In this document: positions 45,388 through 58,031 of the stretch, piece by piece
Layout: each line of letters starts with the position of its first letter
Numbering within the stretch: position 1 is the first letter of the stretch
Assembly: GCA_902806565.1 (NCBI GenBank)
Contig: CADCXA010000055.1
Location: 1,302,001 to 1,366,000 of the forward strand
Direction: 5' to 3'
Length of the DNA: 64,000 nt
Origin: Hypoxylon rubiginosum
Lineage: Eukaryota > Ascomycota > Sordariomycetes > Xylariales > Hypoxylaceae
Notes under the pieces: generated by a model
The model's input: only the letters and a program-made list of their open reading frames with translations
Database searches by the model: none
What the model was told of the DNA's origin: nothing
Translations under genes and position numbers: made by a program

Positions 45388-46700
45388 CTATAACTCGGGG
45401 CGATTCAGAATCTCGTCCACAAGGCCGACAACATCCTGCGCGCACCCGTACGAGCCCTGGTACCCCCATCCCGCGTGCCCGTAGTTGTGCACGACCCAAG
45501 TATCCCCAATCTTCTCCTTCTCGATGCGCACGCCGCCCTCCCGGTAAGGCCGGAGCCCGACGCCGTGGCGGATGATATCCAAGCCCTCGACCCCCTTGCC
45601 GCCGCGGCCGGCGACGAGCTCGGGCGCGGCCTCGACGGCGCGCCGCATGATGCGCATCGCGCAGTTGGCGTCGGGCTGGCTCTCCCAGCTGCCCTTCTGG
45701 TACGTGCCCCCGAGCACGGTCCCGCCCCCCGCCGCCCGCGTCATCACGTAGCACACCTCGCCGTCGCCGTCGTCCGTCCCGGACTGCGTCACCATGTGCG
45801 GCGACTCGTTGCGCACCACCACCACCTGCCCGCGCACCGGCACCACCCGGGCGTCCATGACCCCGCCCAGCCGCGACGCCATGAGCCCCGTCGCGTTGAT
45901 GATTACGTCAGCCTTGCTACTGCTACCGGCAGCGTGGCTTAAAGTCGCGGCCTCCGAGATGTGCTTCAGGTTCCCGCGCCGAAATACGACGCCGTTCGCC
46001 CGGCACTGGCCGACGAGCCACGGCATGTACAGCATCACGTTGATGCACACGGACCCGAACTCGCAGCCGGAGGCCATGCCCGCGGGGAGCTCGTCCGCGG
46101 AGAGCTCCCGGAAGTCGTCGAAGAGCGACTCGTACCACGGCTTCTCCTGGAAGAGGCCGTCGAAGTTGTAGCCGCCTTTCCTCAGCTGCTCGAGATCCTT
46201 CTCTCGACGGTAGACTCTGGATTCTGGGACCGTGTCAGTGTTGTTATTAAACTCGTCTACTTGCCCCCGTCACGATCGTGGGGCGCCCTTACTCTGCAGG
46301 TGAATTCCCGCCTCGGGCACCTCGACGGCGAGCCTCTTGACCTCTGACCACGTGCGGCGCTCCCACGAGCTATTCTTCTCGGTCGCCATGCTGTAACCCC
46401 GGTATAAGCTTCTATACCCAGAGCGTAGAATAGATGGGTAATAGTTCCCCTTACGGTAAGACATTGGCGCCGGCCCACGGCGAGGCATATTCGATGTCGT
46501 AGTCGCCCGGCATGTGCTTGGCCACCACCGTTATGACATTACCCTTCTCCTTCGACAGCAGATATGCCGACGTCAGACCGGATACACCCGCGCTATCCGA
46601 GAAGATTAATTCTCAGCAGGCCGTGCAATCTTGTTTTTTTCTCTCGCAGTTTTCGATGGCAATTTGATGCGACTCACCCAATGACCACGATATTCGGCAT
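45388..46700 (-). CDS. dao: D-amino-acid oxidase (FAD)
   Basis: Flavoenzyme that oxidises D-amino acids to imino acids with release of H2O2, usually in peroxisomes. Four exons: 46700-46678, 46592-46455, 46390-46293, 46223-45388; 364 residues, the usual family size. Introns are 85, 64 and 68 bp. Exon 1 is only 23 bp, and splicing completes the Rossmann motif [20 protein letters not shown] follows. Residues [27 protein letters not shown] and the C-terminal DAO signature [18 protein letters not shown] are all present. The C-terminus is NRPEL and lacks a canonical SKL-type PTS1. Strong GC at third positions opens several antisense frames here. D-Asp oxidase specificity cannot be excluded. Confidence 0.93.
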
Positions 46701-47213
46701 CTTCAGCGGCCGGGCTGCCCTTAATAGGTCAGGTAACCTTACGATGCGGACTCGTGCTTTTCGTTCTATCCGATGCGAGGGCGACTCTACGTACAATCTC
46801 GGTCACCGAAAGACGGAACGGTAATAGATGTCAAAATGGGAAAGTAGTATAATTTGGACCCCCCTATGAGTAGAATGGCTATTCAAACGAATTGCTTAGT
46901 AGTGCGTATTTCGCTACTCTGTTATCTCGAAGCAACTATGCAGGCGAAGAACCTGTTCACAAGAGTCATCGTCACGATAAACATCGTTCGATAAGGTTGA
47001 GGTCGTAGCAAACTCCGCTCGGTACTCCGCTTCTTGGCTTATTAAGGGGGACCGCGATCGCACCCGCTGCGGAGTCCCCCGAAGCCGGCTTAACCCCGAC
47101 CCGTCAATATAATAAAGCTATGCCAAGGAACTCGGTCTTCACTTGTAAAAACTCGAGAGAGTTGACTTCTGGTGTAGTGAGGCTTCCAATGTAAATATAA
47201 CTTGGGGTGAAAG

Positions 47214-47223
47214 TACCTAGGTA
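47214..47223. repeat. TACCTAGGTA palindrome
   Basis: Perfect copy, about 510 bp upstream of the D-amino-acid oxidase start. Confidence 0.9.
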
Positions 47224-48022
47224 TTATTGCCTTGATAAATTATGAGGTGAAGGTTCAAATCTCGTGCTTGGTGAGGCCAGACAGAAGGGAAAGCAGCACA
47301 AGCAACACTTGCTATCGTTGCTACTATGCACTGGCGAATGCTGTGACAGGATTTATGTAATCATTAATATGCCAAAGGTTCTATAAGGGATATGAACCAT
47401 TTGAGGTCATGTTAAGTTCTGCCTCACTTGCCCGCATCTTATAGAAGAGATGGTGCATGAATGATGCAGTAATGTAGCAACTTAGCTATCCTCTCAATAT
47501 CTCATGTATGACATGAGCGTCCCCGAGCATAACGCTTAGTTTGGTGGACAGGTACATCCAGGCCTTTCTCTGCAACCGGTGTATACACCCTTTCATAAAG
47601 CGCTGACCGCATGGACAATATTCGGACAAGGTGTTGAGGGGTAGAATCTAGGGGGCATCTCCCTGGTAGGATAATAAAGGAGCGCGGAGTGATAATCAAT
47701 ACCCAATACCTAACTTGAATGATAAACGTGATCTAAGACCTTCCCGTAAGCGCAAATGTCTCAGACAAGGGCTTTATCTTTAAATGTGTTGTCAGCAGTA
47801 ATTTAAAAAATTTCGTGCTCGCATGAGACACATGCAGAATCCGGTGTCGGGGAAGAACCGGAGATTACGACCCGCGACTCTGGGGAGTAAGAAGAGCCTC
47901 ACGGAAGGCTAAATGTACTGCCAGAGAGCAGTCAACACAAGATAGGGGGAGGGATACGCCTTGCCGTACGCTAGGCAGGATGCCCGGGTAACCCAAGATA
48001 GGAACTCCCGGTTAGGAAGAGT

Positions 48023-48032
48023 TACCTAGGTA
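48023..48032. repeat. TACCTAGGTA palindrome
   Basis: Perfect copy in the same 7.5-kb stretch. Confidence 0.9.
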
Positions 48033-48969
48033 GCCCGCTGCGCCGAGGCAGACGGCTGAGAACAAATACGCCCTGTAGACCTATATGATGCTGCCGGCAG
48101 ATCTGTGAAGTCCATTGAAAGCGAGAGTGATATGCCGACCGTGATTGAGGTACCTTGGCAATTGCTGCAGCCGTATGGCCGCCTGGCTGGTCTGGGGGCG
48201 AAGGATCTCTACGGCAGTGCAATTCGGATGCCACCATCACCATATATTCACAGCCACGGGCAAGGATAGGAGATAGGTACACCAGTAGGAGAAGGTGGTG
48301 GACGAATCGTCAATCCACACCCTTTTGTTGGTTCTGTCTAACCACCCCGATACCTTCACCGTAGCATATAGAACCGTTTGACCTGTACAAACATGTGATG
48401 AGGCCTCCTCGGCCTCCTCTTCTGGCCCAACTGCAAATGAGCTGGATACCTTTAGGCATGCCATGATATTATGGTTTGTATAATGGTACTTGTGGACAAC
48501 TTGGGGACATGCGTACCTAATCTCTCTCACACGAGTAACTCCGTTGACCGCATGACACGAGGCGATAAAAACACATTAGCTAAGACCTTGAACCTGGTAA
48601 GTGAAGTTGAACCGTATGTCCAAGCGTCGCCAGGTGACCTCTCGATAGACGCATCGAGTAGCATCGACTGCCAGCGCCTAAGCCACCTCCAGCATGCAAG
48701 GTAAGTATCGTATTATGCTGTGGCCCTGCGCGATTTCGGTGAGGTCTGAGGGCGACGTTTAAAGATGAGATGATATTATCCATCAGGTGGTGTAACGTGG
48801 ATATATCAGGGTTTTATCGGATACTGTCGCCTCGTTGGCTCCGTGGCTCATGGGCCTCATGCAACAACACGGAATATCCTTCATCAATCTGCTACCGGAA
48901 TCTTGCAGTTTCCCGACGCCGACAGATGCCGGGGAGGGTAGAGGGTAGGTATCAGTGCGGGAGATTATC

Positions 48970-48993
48970 TTTTTTTTTTTTTTTTTTTTTTTT
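48970..48993. repeat. 24-nt T homopolymer
   Basis: Uninterrupted T run on the plus strand. A second interrupted T-rich run lies at 49141-49160. Confidence 0.9.
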
Positions 48994-51326
48994 CATGTTG
49001 AAGAGAGACAATTTGAGCTCGACCATTTTTGATGATCTGATGAGGTGTTTGAGAAGGAGGAACGGGATTCGGGAAATGTAGGTGGTGAGCTGTGAGCCAA
49101 GACGGCCACGTTGGGGATTTGCCGTCCCGCAGATCTAGATTTTTTTGGTTTTTTTTTTTTGCTGCACGGATGGCGATCTTGCTCAAGGCGAAGCGAAGCA
49201 TGTGCCTCTGGCGTTGGGAGAGTTGGGATCAGAGTATCAGGCTCGATGTGACAGAAGGAAAAGAGAGAGTGACGTAGCACAGGAGTTCAGATGGTACGAT
49301 TTTGCTGCATTCTAAACGTCCCCCTGACGATTATGTAGATGGGAATTGGGGGCATCTCAACTCAACCGAGAAGGCCAACCTGGGCAAGGTCTATAGACGG
49401 CGACGGGTTAAGCAACTTGGCCCTTGGGTCATTCCACTGCCGGGATACTTCCGATCTGACCATGCTCATCTGCACGTCATGGGCCTCGGCCTATTAGAAG
49501 GACCCTGGATATTACTACAAAAAATACATACAACAAGCGTATCCACGCATGCGCTGCACCATTCGTCTCGATCAGGATGCCCGGTGCTGCGGTGGTAAGG
49601 TTCCTGGTTACTTCGCTCGCTGGTTGACAGCCAGATTATGTGGGAAGAATCCTGCGATCCGATAGAACACGTCCTCGCAAAATGATTACTGTGTCCGAAG
49701 GCACTAGCTGGGATGCCACTAGAGGGATGGGAGCGGTGAAGACACGGGCCACTGAGAAAAAGGCGTACCAGACGGCTGGGTCGTTGTAAGAATAGAGGCG
49801 GGAGGGAAAGGAGAAGGTGGATGCGAGTCTTTGCGGCGCTGCTGCACCAAGCAGCCGGGACTGACGAGAGAATGAAAAAGCGATGTGCATTTCATGACAC
49901 ATATGAGTGGTCCAATACGGACCCAGTATACCCAGTGGCTGATTCCCAAGACCTGAGGTCGCATACGCATACGTCGTACAGTGTGGTTTCACGACCAGCC
50001 GGGATGCTGCGTTTCCAGCGCATTGGGATATGCCAAAGCACGAGTGGTTCCATATCGGCGGCCCGAGAATCCAAACGTTGGACCTCTCGCAGACGCAGAG
50101 TTGGGGATGGAGCGTTGCCACTGGGTTGATCTGGTTGATATATTGTCTTCGACGTAAGAATTCATGCGATCCGCAAATCGATATTTTTGCCGACTGACAC
50201 CTCGGTTTTTCCCATTCGACCCACGATGGGGTTTGTCCCTGAGCGGTGTCCGTTTGGTTCTCAGTAGGTTTGTCTAGCCAGCTCGCTTGAGATGCCTAGT
50301 CGCTAGTTAATAATCCCACAGATAGCTTCCCATATAGTCCGTTTAGGCAAGGGAGGAAAAAAGGAGAACTAGGTATGCATCTGTGTATCTAATCTTGACA
50401 TCCTTTCCCCCAGATGGCAGGGTACAGACAAACATGCTCGGATTAGCCTGGTGATACTTCCCCCTTTACGCTCTACGGTCGGCCGTAGGAATCATGACAT
50501 GTTGACTGAGTGCCGCCCGAATGTCACTGACTCGCTGAACTAACGAGCCAGCGCGAGAAAGGGCAAGAAGGGCAAAGGAGGGTTACATGGCGTGCGGGGC
50601 TCTGCGCTGCAGAACTGTCGACATATTACACATCCTTCCAATTGCAGCGGTGGAGAGGAAGAGGGGGGATTTTCTGTCGGCGACGGCGATGCATGAGAAG
50701 GGGTTGGGAAAGGACAACAAGCGCGTAGCGTTTAGCCTTTCTCGGAAAGTCTTAAGATGTTTGCAATGTATGAAGTCAAGCGCATAGAGTATCGGCTGAT
50801 CAATATAAAAGCTGCCTGAGATAGAAGATCACGTTGTGTCAAACGACGTATCATTGTCTAAGAAATGATTTCCCGCTTTGCCATCCATCCCCCAGGCTGC
50901 CGGAACAACCTTAATCAGTAAGACAGAGCAGCTGAAGATGGGATCGGGACCTCATTGGGATTCGGGAATGAGCCTCGATGCTGGCAGGCTGGGTAGAAGA
51001 TAGGTAAGGTACTACGGTACAGTAGCGTTGCGGGGGCGGCGGGAATATGTAGGCCTCGCATCCCCGGCGGAGGCGATTCTTATAGGTAATCTGGAGATCA
51101 TGTCTGCCGAGCCCGAATTGACCTTGCATTGTTCGGCTCGAGAACAAGATGGAAGGAAATGGCTTGCCGCTATTGAATTTTAGGGTACTATATTAGGTAT
51201 GTATGCACTTACATGCACTTCTATACCTAGTAACAAAAGTTCGGTTATACTTCCTATCGTGTCGGCTGTTCGTTACTCGGGCCAGAAGCGAGGCCTATAT
51301 GTACTATAATGTAATGTGATGGGCTA

Positions 51327-51349
51327 GGGGGGGGGGGGGGGGGGGGGGG
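51327..51349. repeat. 23-nt G homopolymer
   Basis: Uninterrupted G run on the plus strand. Such a run can fold into a G-quadruplex, and its true length may be uncertain from sequencing. Confidence 0.85.
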
Positions 51350-54220
51350 CTTCGGGGGCTTCAAAGTTCGTTCAAAAGGGGTAAAGGAACCTTAGAAATC
51401 TCCACCACATGCAAAAAGCACAGCAAGTAATGATTCGAAAAGAGGCACCAGTACTACATGTAAGTCTCGAGAGACAAGAGACCACATGTTTAGATTGGAG
51501 TGATGTTGCGGTAGAGAATGTTTGAGTCGGGATTCGGTTGCAGGAGAAGTTGGAAAAGATAGGAAATGCAAATTCGATAACATGGTCGCTAACATGGTCG
51601 CAAGCGTTGCAAGCGGGAGAATCGATATTGAAATCTCCTATGTAGGCACCTTCTGGGTCACCTTCTGGGTAGGTATTGTGGAGAACGGTGATTGTAGTCT
51701 AGTTCCGTCCCATGTAGTTGGATCCCCTTATCCACCCACGATCCCACCGTCTACAGTCTACGAAAAAGGTCTACACACCACCAATGGCCCATCAAGTACT
51801 ACCCAGGAACCAATACCACGACAGAAACACGCTTCACACGCTTCTATCTCATCAGCAACACGCACCTTTATATTACCACTGCTACCACGTACATATTACC
51901 ACCTACATCCTCTCGTACATGCTGCACCATACGTACAATACGCACCTATCCGCACCACACGACGCCCGCCGTCCAGCCGTTCGGGAAGTCAGGAATGCTC
52001 CCTACATTGTACGGAATATATGTAGGTAGGTTGCAGTATTGTGCCTATGAGAGACACGACGGTGACAGCCGTCGTGACAGTGACATTCTTCCGGTCCTGA
52101 TGCGACTGCGGGGAGAAATACAATTCGATTAGAGCCAGCTCCGAGTCGTATCCATATCCACATGAGAGAGACAAAGAAACCTACCCTCGCTTCGAACAAG
52201 ACTGGCAAGACTATTAGACGCTGCTACGATGCTACATTACCTAATATTACATTTACATATTCCGTGCCCGAAGGCGTGAAACTCTGTTTTCATTATCCCA
52301 AGGTGCCTGACTCGCTCCGTAGGCCAATAGGCCGTCATCGACATGTCAGATTCCTATTCCCGTGCCGTCGTCGGTGACGCGCGGTTCCAGAACAATTACG
52401 ATGATTGGGTTCCCGATAAATTCTTCGCAGACATTAGCGTGGCAGCCATACCAAGCACGTTTTTTTCTTTGTCTTGCGCAGTGGGTAAGAAATCTCATGT
52501 CTTTTTCGCTACTGGACTTTTGAGTACTTGTACAGTACATATGTACTTTACCCCTAAGTTGGTTCCGGCCTGTTGGGTGCGCATACGGTTCTACTGTGGC
52601 CAAGTGCCTAAACTTGCAAAAGTTCCAAATCGACGGTGAGACTGAACGTCCTATCGTCTCATTGGAGTTTAGGGGCCTGAAGTAATAACCCGAGAGACTG
52701 CCGCCGAACAACTCTTGGTTACCCTATATTAAATGAAGTTAGTCGTGGTCATGTCTGGATGCAGACAGAGACAGACAGGCAGCCAGGATACGGGATACTG
52801 TATCACACATAGCAGCCAATACACCTTTACAATACCTCAGACTTACCACACTGACGCACCTACGCACCTTAATGTTACCTCCCACCCTTCCTGTAGCCGT
52901 CCGAATAGGATGACATAAACCTGATAATGATCTCACGGGTGGGTGGTTGAGATAATAGCTCGTTGGGCCAACAAGCAGAGACACTTCTCCAATTCTTACT
53001 TATCTGAGAAACATTTTGATAACCTCCCCATGACCCATCGACCATCATGACCATACCTAGTAAACCATACAGACAGACAGACCATACAGACCATACAGAC
53101 ATTCGTCAGGTTGCCTATCTCGCGGCCGTAGCCAAGCCCTCTGGTAGTTTGGTCCGCAATGCATATCTATACCGTACACAGATATCCGCCCGCGTACAGT
53201 ATACCGAGATACTTTCAGCGTCTAGCATGCTGGCCATCGGTACCGCCCAGGTATTGTGCCATACGTACAGTGTCCTGTCCACTAGACTGCTACACTGCTA
53301 CAATACTACCACCGCTCTTGGGTCAGTGGAAACCGCCAAGACAGTCGATACCCACCCGGACGGAGCAGACGTGCAGCGCGAATGCTCGACTTGCGCTTGC
53401 TGGGTAGAAGCTGGTTCTTCTGTTGGTCTGCTAGGCCTGCGAGGCCTGTGAGGTCTGCGTCTTGCTAAACTGCTCCTGGCCAGCCCGTCCCACATCCCTC
53501 TACTAGCTATTTAGCTATTTATTATCAGGACTCGATCCCAACCTGGGCAAACGCTTCTTCACCTGGGGGTGACCTAGCGCCGGGACAATCTTGCTTGTAA
53601 CTGACCCGTTCCCAATTCCCACATTTTCTCCGTATTCTTCTTTGTTTCCTTCCATCTCTCTCCTTCTCTTATACACCTCTCGTCCCCGTTCAATGGCACC
53701 AGGTTTCGATAGTAACATCAATTAGTGCTGATTGCTCTCTTAGCTACGTTCGCCTAACTGTTGTTGCACCTTTGCCCTGCCATCTGTCTCACAATTGTAG
53801 GAGGAAGAGGAGGACGACTTAGCACCTTAGCTTCCAATGGCTTTCATACTCAGCTCATAACCTCAGCCTTATACCGAAATTCAATAATACGTGTTTCTTC
53901 GCGCCTCTCACCTCAAAAAAAGAACACGCCACTCGTTCTAGCCTTACGATAAAACACCCAGTCGGCAATTATAGGGAAAAGGGGGCCGGAACCCTCCCGG
54001 TTCTTACCATTGCTACCTGCTACATATATCGTGTGGCAAATCTATGGTTGCGCAGCTTGAATCGGGTGGGACTTGGTTCGCAATTTAAGGGCTTACACAG
54101 CTTTACCCATTGGACTCACCAACCACAATACGGAGCCATTGTTGTGCACACATACACTCATTGTCGCCTTTTAACCCATAGCAACTTCTATAAGGGAGAC
54201 GAAAAGGATATTAAGGAATC

Positions 54221-55350
54221 ATGAGTTCACCAGCAGCCACTGCCCCGACGGGGACTGCGCCGAAGGAGGGTAAGAAGAGGAGAGGTGTTGGCAAGGTTCT
54301 GTACCAAGTCAGGGCTGTCTTCAAGAGAGGTGGTCGCTCTAAGCCGGCGCCTAGCGGACAGGCTGCAGCGCCTGAACCTGCACTCATGAGGTAAAGTTTC
54401 TCGTTCACCTTTTACCGAGTTCGCATCGAGTATTAACATGCATCAAGCCAACCTCCCGTTCCTGCTGCAGCTCCAAAGAGACCGCAGTACGAGGGTGCGA
54501 CCAAGATCCCTCGGTTGCAGATTCACGAGGAGCGTGCGAAGAAGCTTGGTTCCCGGTTCGGCCTGGAGATCAAGCCGAGCGAGTGGCATTCTACTGAAGG
54601 AGATGTGCTCCGCGTCGAGAAGTCAGTTCGCATGCGAATCCACCGGGAATGTCACCGGTGCCATTCCGCCTTCGGCGCCGGCAACGAGTGCCCCAGCTGC
54701 CAGCACAAGCGGTGCAAGAACTGCACCCGGTATCCCGTCAAGCGCACCGATTCCGAGAGGGACGCCAACAGGACGAGACGGGAAGCCATTATCCGGAGGA
54801 ACAAAGAGAACGCCCCCATCATCCCCAGCTACGACTACTCGGAGAAGATCATCCTGAAGCGACCCGGCAAGACGGGCGGACAAGACTTGGTGTTCAAGGG
54901 CAAGCCTCGCATGCGGGTCAGAAGGCATTGTCATGTGTGCAGCAGCCTGATTACCGCGCACTCGAAGCAGGCTAGGACTTGCGACAACTGCGGACACAGG
55001 CGTTGCGCGGACTGCCCGAGAAATCCGTAAGTCCCATTCCTCCTCTAATATAGAGAATTACTCAAGCAGGCACACATCTAACCTCACATAGGGATGCCAA
55101 GAAGAAATACCCGTACGGGTATCCCAACGACGAGCCCGGCACGACCTTCAAGGGCGTGCACGCCTGCCACGAGTGCAAGAAGAAGTTCCCGGCCAACGCA
55201 GAGGACGGGACCGAGTGCCGGAACTGCTCGCACGAGAAGTGCGCGGACTGCCCGCGAGTCAAGCCGAGGAAGGTCGATCCCGAACCCGATCCCGACATCC
55301 TGGAGAGCCTGCGGCTTCGTATGGAAGCCTTACGGACGACGGAGGTGTAA
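54221..55350 (+). CDS. Orphan protein with three repeated Cys-rich (zinc-ribbon-like) modules
   Basis: Three exons, 54221-54390, 54448-55026 and 55092-55350, encode 335 residues; introns are 57 and 65 bp, both phase 2, restoring MS-QPPVPAAAPKRP and RNP-DAKKKYPYG. The N-terminus is basic and Pro/Ala-rich. Three copies of a module C-H-x-C-x(9 or 13)-C-x2-C-x-H-x2-C-x2-C follow: C125HRC..CPSCQHKRCKNC149, then CHVC..CDNCGHRRCADC near 240-270, then CHECKKKF..CRNCSHEKCADC near 280-310. Six cysteines plus the conserved histidines per module suggest metal binding. Linkers are highly charged. I know similar proteins as hypothetical genes in Sordariomycetes; function is unknown. A role in nucleic-acid or protein binding is only a guess. 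Confidence 0.85.
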
Positions 55351-55451
55351 CAATGAATTGCCAGTTAGGGACTTTTGTTGTTCTTCCCTGACGCGGATCC
55401 CGAACCACCGAATCCTACCTGTATGAGAAAAATCCTACGGCGAAAAAGCTT

Positions 55452-55475
55452 ACCACCACCACCACCACCACCACC
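55452..55475. repeat. (ACC)8 microsatellite
   Basis: Eight exact ACC units followed by imperfect ones, 102 bp after the stop codon of the Cys-rich protein, probably in its 3' UTR. Confidence 0.9.
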
Positions 55476-57998
55476 AACCACCACTACTATTATATCTACC
55501 ACGTTGCAGCGGCGAACTGCGTAGGCCCCCCTTTCGGACAATCGTCTCGCACTTTCTTCTTCATCGCCATCCCGAGCAAACTGTATATATCGGAATGTGC
55601 GACGAACAAAAAAAGCTTTCATGTGCAACGAAATTTAACGATATGAGCCGCATTTATACCAATACCACATTCAGCATGCATTTGCCATTTATAAGCTTCT
55701 TTTGCAGTTTGTTCTTGATTTTTATTTCTCTTCTTCTTCATCTCTTCTATTAGAGATTCAAAACTTAGACGAGGGGGAGTCCGCTTTGGTTGAGAGGGAA
55801 GATGAAAAGAGAGAGAACTACATATGTTGAACATTGGGGATTGTGCGAGTCATCAGATGGGTGGACAATGCAAGTTTGGTGCTACGCTGAATAGTGTTCT
55901 GCTCGAAGCTGTGATGATGCCAAGCTATTAAGTCTTTATCATGGTCGATCTGTCTGTCTGTTTCGCCTCCTACATAATACTAAAAAATGGATATATTACG
56001 TTTTACCGTGTAGTCGATGTCGTTCTCTTACGCTTTTTGCTCCGTGAATGGTCTACTTGATAAAGTCCCGTTCGTGAATCGAGGGAACGATCTTCCGGCA
56101 CGTAGTTCCGGCTCTCTCGGGTATCACGACGGCTTTTCGTATTGGGCAATTCAAGCCGGCAGCTGCTGACTCTTCTCTGCCTCGCCTTGCATTGCATCAT
56201 CCCCCCTAATCAGCTATGCTATAGTACCTACCCTCCCCCTTTTCCCCGCTCCGGCTACCTACATACATAGTAGTGACAGCGACTTGGGACCGAAATATTG
56301 GCTGGTGGTCGCACCGCATGCCCCTCTGATCACTCGCATGAGAAGGTAACCGACAAATGTCTCGTGCATGTTGCCGATGGGAAAGGAAAAAGGGGGTGGG
56401 GGGAGGATGCGGCGATTGTGACAACCATATATTTCGTCGTCGCCTCCCGCGTCTCCGAGTGACGCAAACTTGGGGATGGAGGCTCAGTTAAGCAACAAAA
56501 AGAAAAAAGCACCTTCTATATTCCCGGGCAAGACTTGCATGAACAGTCAGACCAGCGTCACAGGAAAAAGCATTACTACTACTGCGCGCCATAAGCCAAC
56601 ACCGGTCTGTCGGAACCATGATCCAATATTTCGCGGTCGGTCAGACCCAACAGGCTGGCACCTGAGGTGGTGCCCAGCCAGAGACTAGAGACTTACATAT
56701 CCTGCTATCTTGCACTTGCCTCTTTGATCATTCTTGCATCCTCACGTTCTAGTCCGCATATACACAATAGGCTGTACATAGTAGTGTCGCAAAGTAACAC
56801 TCGGCTCTCAGTCACCTATTCCGAGGCAAGCATCCTTCTTGAAGTGCCTTTCCTCCGAACGTAGGTAAATCATTATAATCGCCGAGATAGGGGACATCGG
56901 CGTTTCGGGCAGCGACATATGAAATGTCGTTGTGGCGCCCACCCAGGCTCCCGGTACGGGGGGGTTGATTTCCGACTTCTTGGGACTTGGGAAAGGCGAA
57001 CAAAAAAAAGCAAAAAGCATTGGTATTAACGAACAGACGAACCAACAGTTCGGGGCGGTGGCTTTTTTTCCTCTCGCCTGTCCCTCAGTGAAACCAAACA
57101 CGTGTGATCTACCGTGCGCGATACTGTGTCACTAAAGTAGGTACCTCCATTGAACATGACTGGAACTGCTGGCCCCCTAAAAGAAATAGAGACAGCCCGT
57201 CCTTTAGCTGCCTAAGCGCCTGGTCCTAGGGCACTCAGCCCACTGAAGCTATTGGAACTTTTGCAGCGGGACCCAGCTTAGCTTCGCCCTACCTCGCCCT
57301 CCCCAAAACCGCCAAAAGCTGCTGACTCAAGACTGACGAATGGGAAAAGTAGCAAGGGCTCCTTTGACGCTAGGTCTGTTTTCGTCCGAGCAGGGGGCGG
57401 GGGCGCGGAGAGAGAAAGAGAGAGCAGCTGGAAAAAAAGAGATAGGGGGTAAAAAAAGGGTAGGGGGAGAAGGAGGCGAAATGCGAAATGACCACACCCA
57501 AAATCCCTCCTTTGGGTTAAGAACCCCTACGTTAAACAAAGCCTTGCCCCCAAAAGAGCTAAACCGAAAACTTCCAACATGGACAAAGCGCGCCGGACAA
57601 ATATAGCAATATGCTCCGCGCGCTACCCAAAGATTCGAAAGCGTCGGCTGCGAGCGTAACCATGGTTCGTTTCCTCCCCCCAGTCGTAGTCGTGCGCGAA
57701 CCGTCGATCATCGATTCCCTTGACTCGCGACATCGCAGGGAACGAATATACATATTAGGGATTGATTTTGACACGAACCGCGAATTAAGCTAGAAAGGTC
57801 AACCCCTTACATAGACCCAAGCCCGCCAAGTGACGGTTCCCAGAGGTTAGGCGGGACAAGGAACAAGGACAAGCTTTTGACGGGCTTCAACAATAGTAGC
57901 GGATCAGGAAAGGCCCGTTGGAACCCGGTCCCGGCCGATCCAAGAACCTTAGTTTAGGTATCCTTTCCCAAGAAGCAGGGAATGGGGAAATGGGGAGT

Positions 57999-58031
57999 GG
58001 GTAATGGGTAATGGGTAATGGGTAATGGGTA
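57999..58031. repeat. Tandem 7-mer GGGTAAT, 4.7 copies
   Basis: Four exact units and a partial fifth. The preceding bases (AATGGGGAAATGGGGAGTGG) look like older, diverged units. Confidence 0.9.

Larger units (their letters stand above)
46701..54220. other. 7.5 kb without a recognisable gene
   Basis: Between the divergent starts of the D-amino-acid oxidase and the Cys-rich protein. ORFs up to 167 codons (51522-52025) have no recognisable domain and overlap frames on the other strand. The stretch contains two TACCTAGGTA sites, a 24-nt T run, a 23-nt G run and several CATACAGAC-type short repeats near 53,065-53,100. It could hold long promoters or non-coding transcripts. Confidence 0.5.

Noticed and set aside
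45475..46347. Several plus-strand frames over the D-amino-acid oxidase
   Set aside because: The minus strand encodes a full DAO signature. The plus-strand frames arise from GC-rich third positions.
47250..47262. GGTTCAAATCT, B-box-like tRNA signal
   Set aside because: The flanking T-arm bases cannot pair and no A box or anticodon arm is visible.
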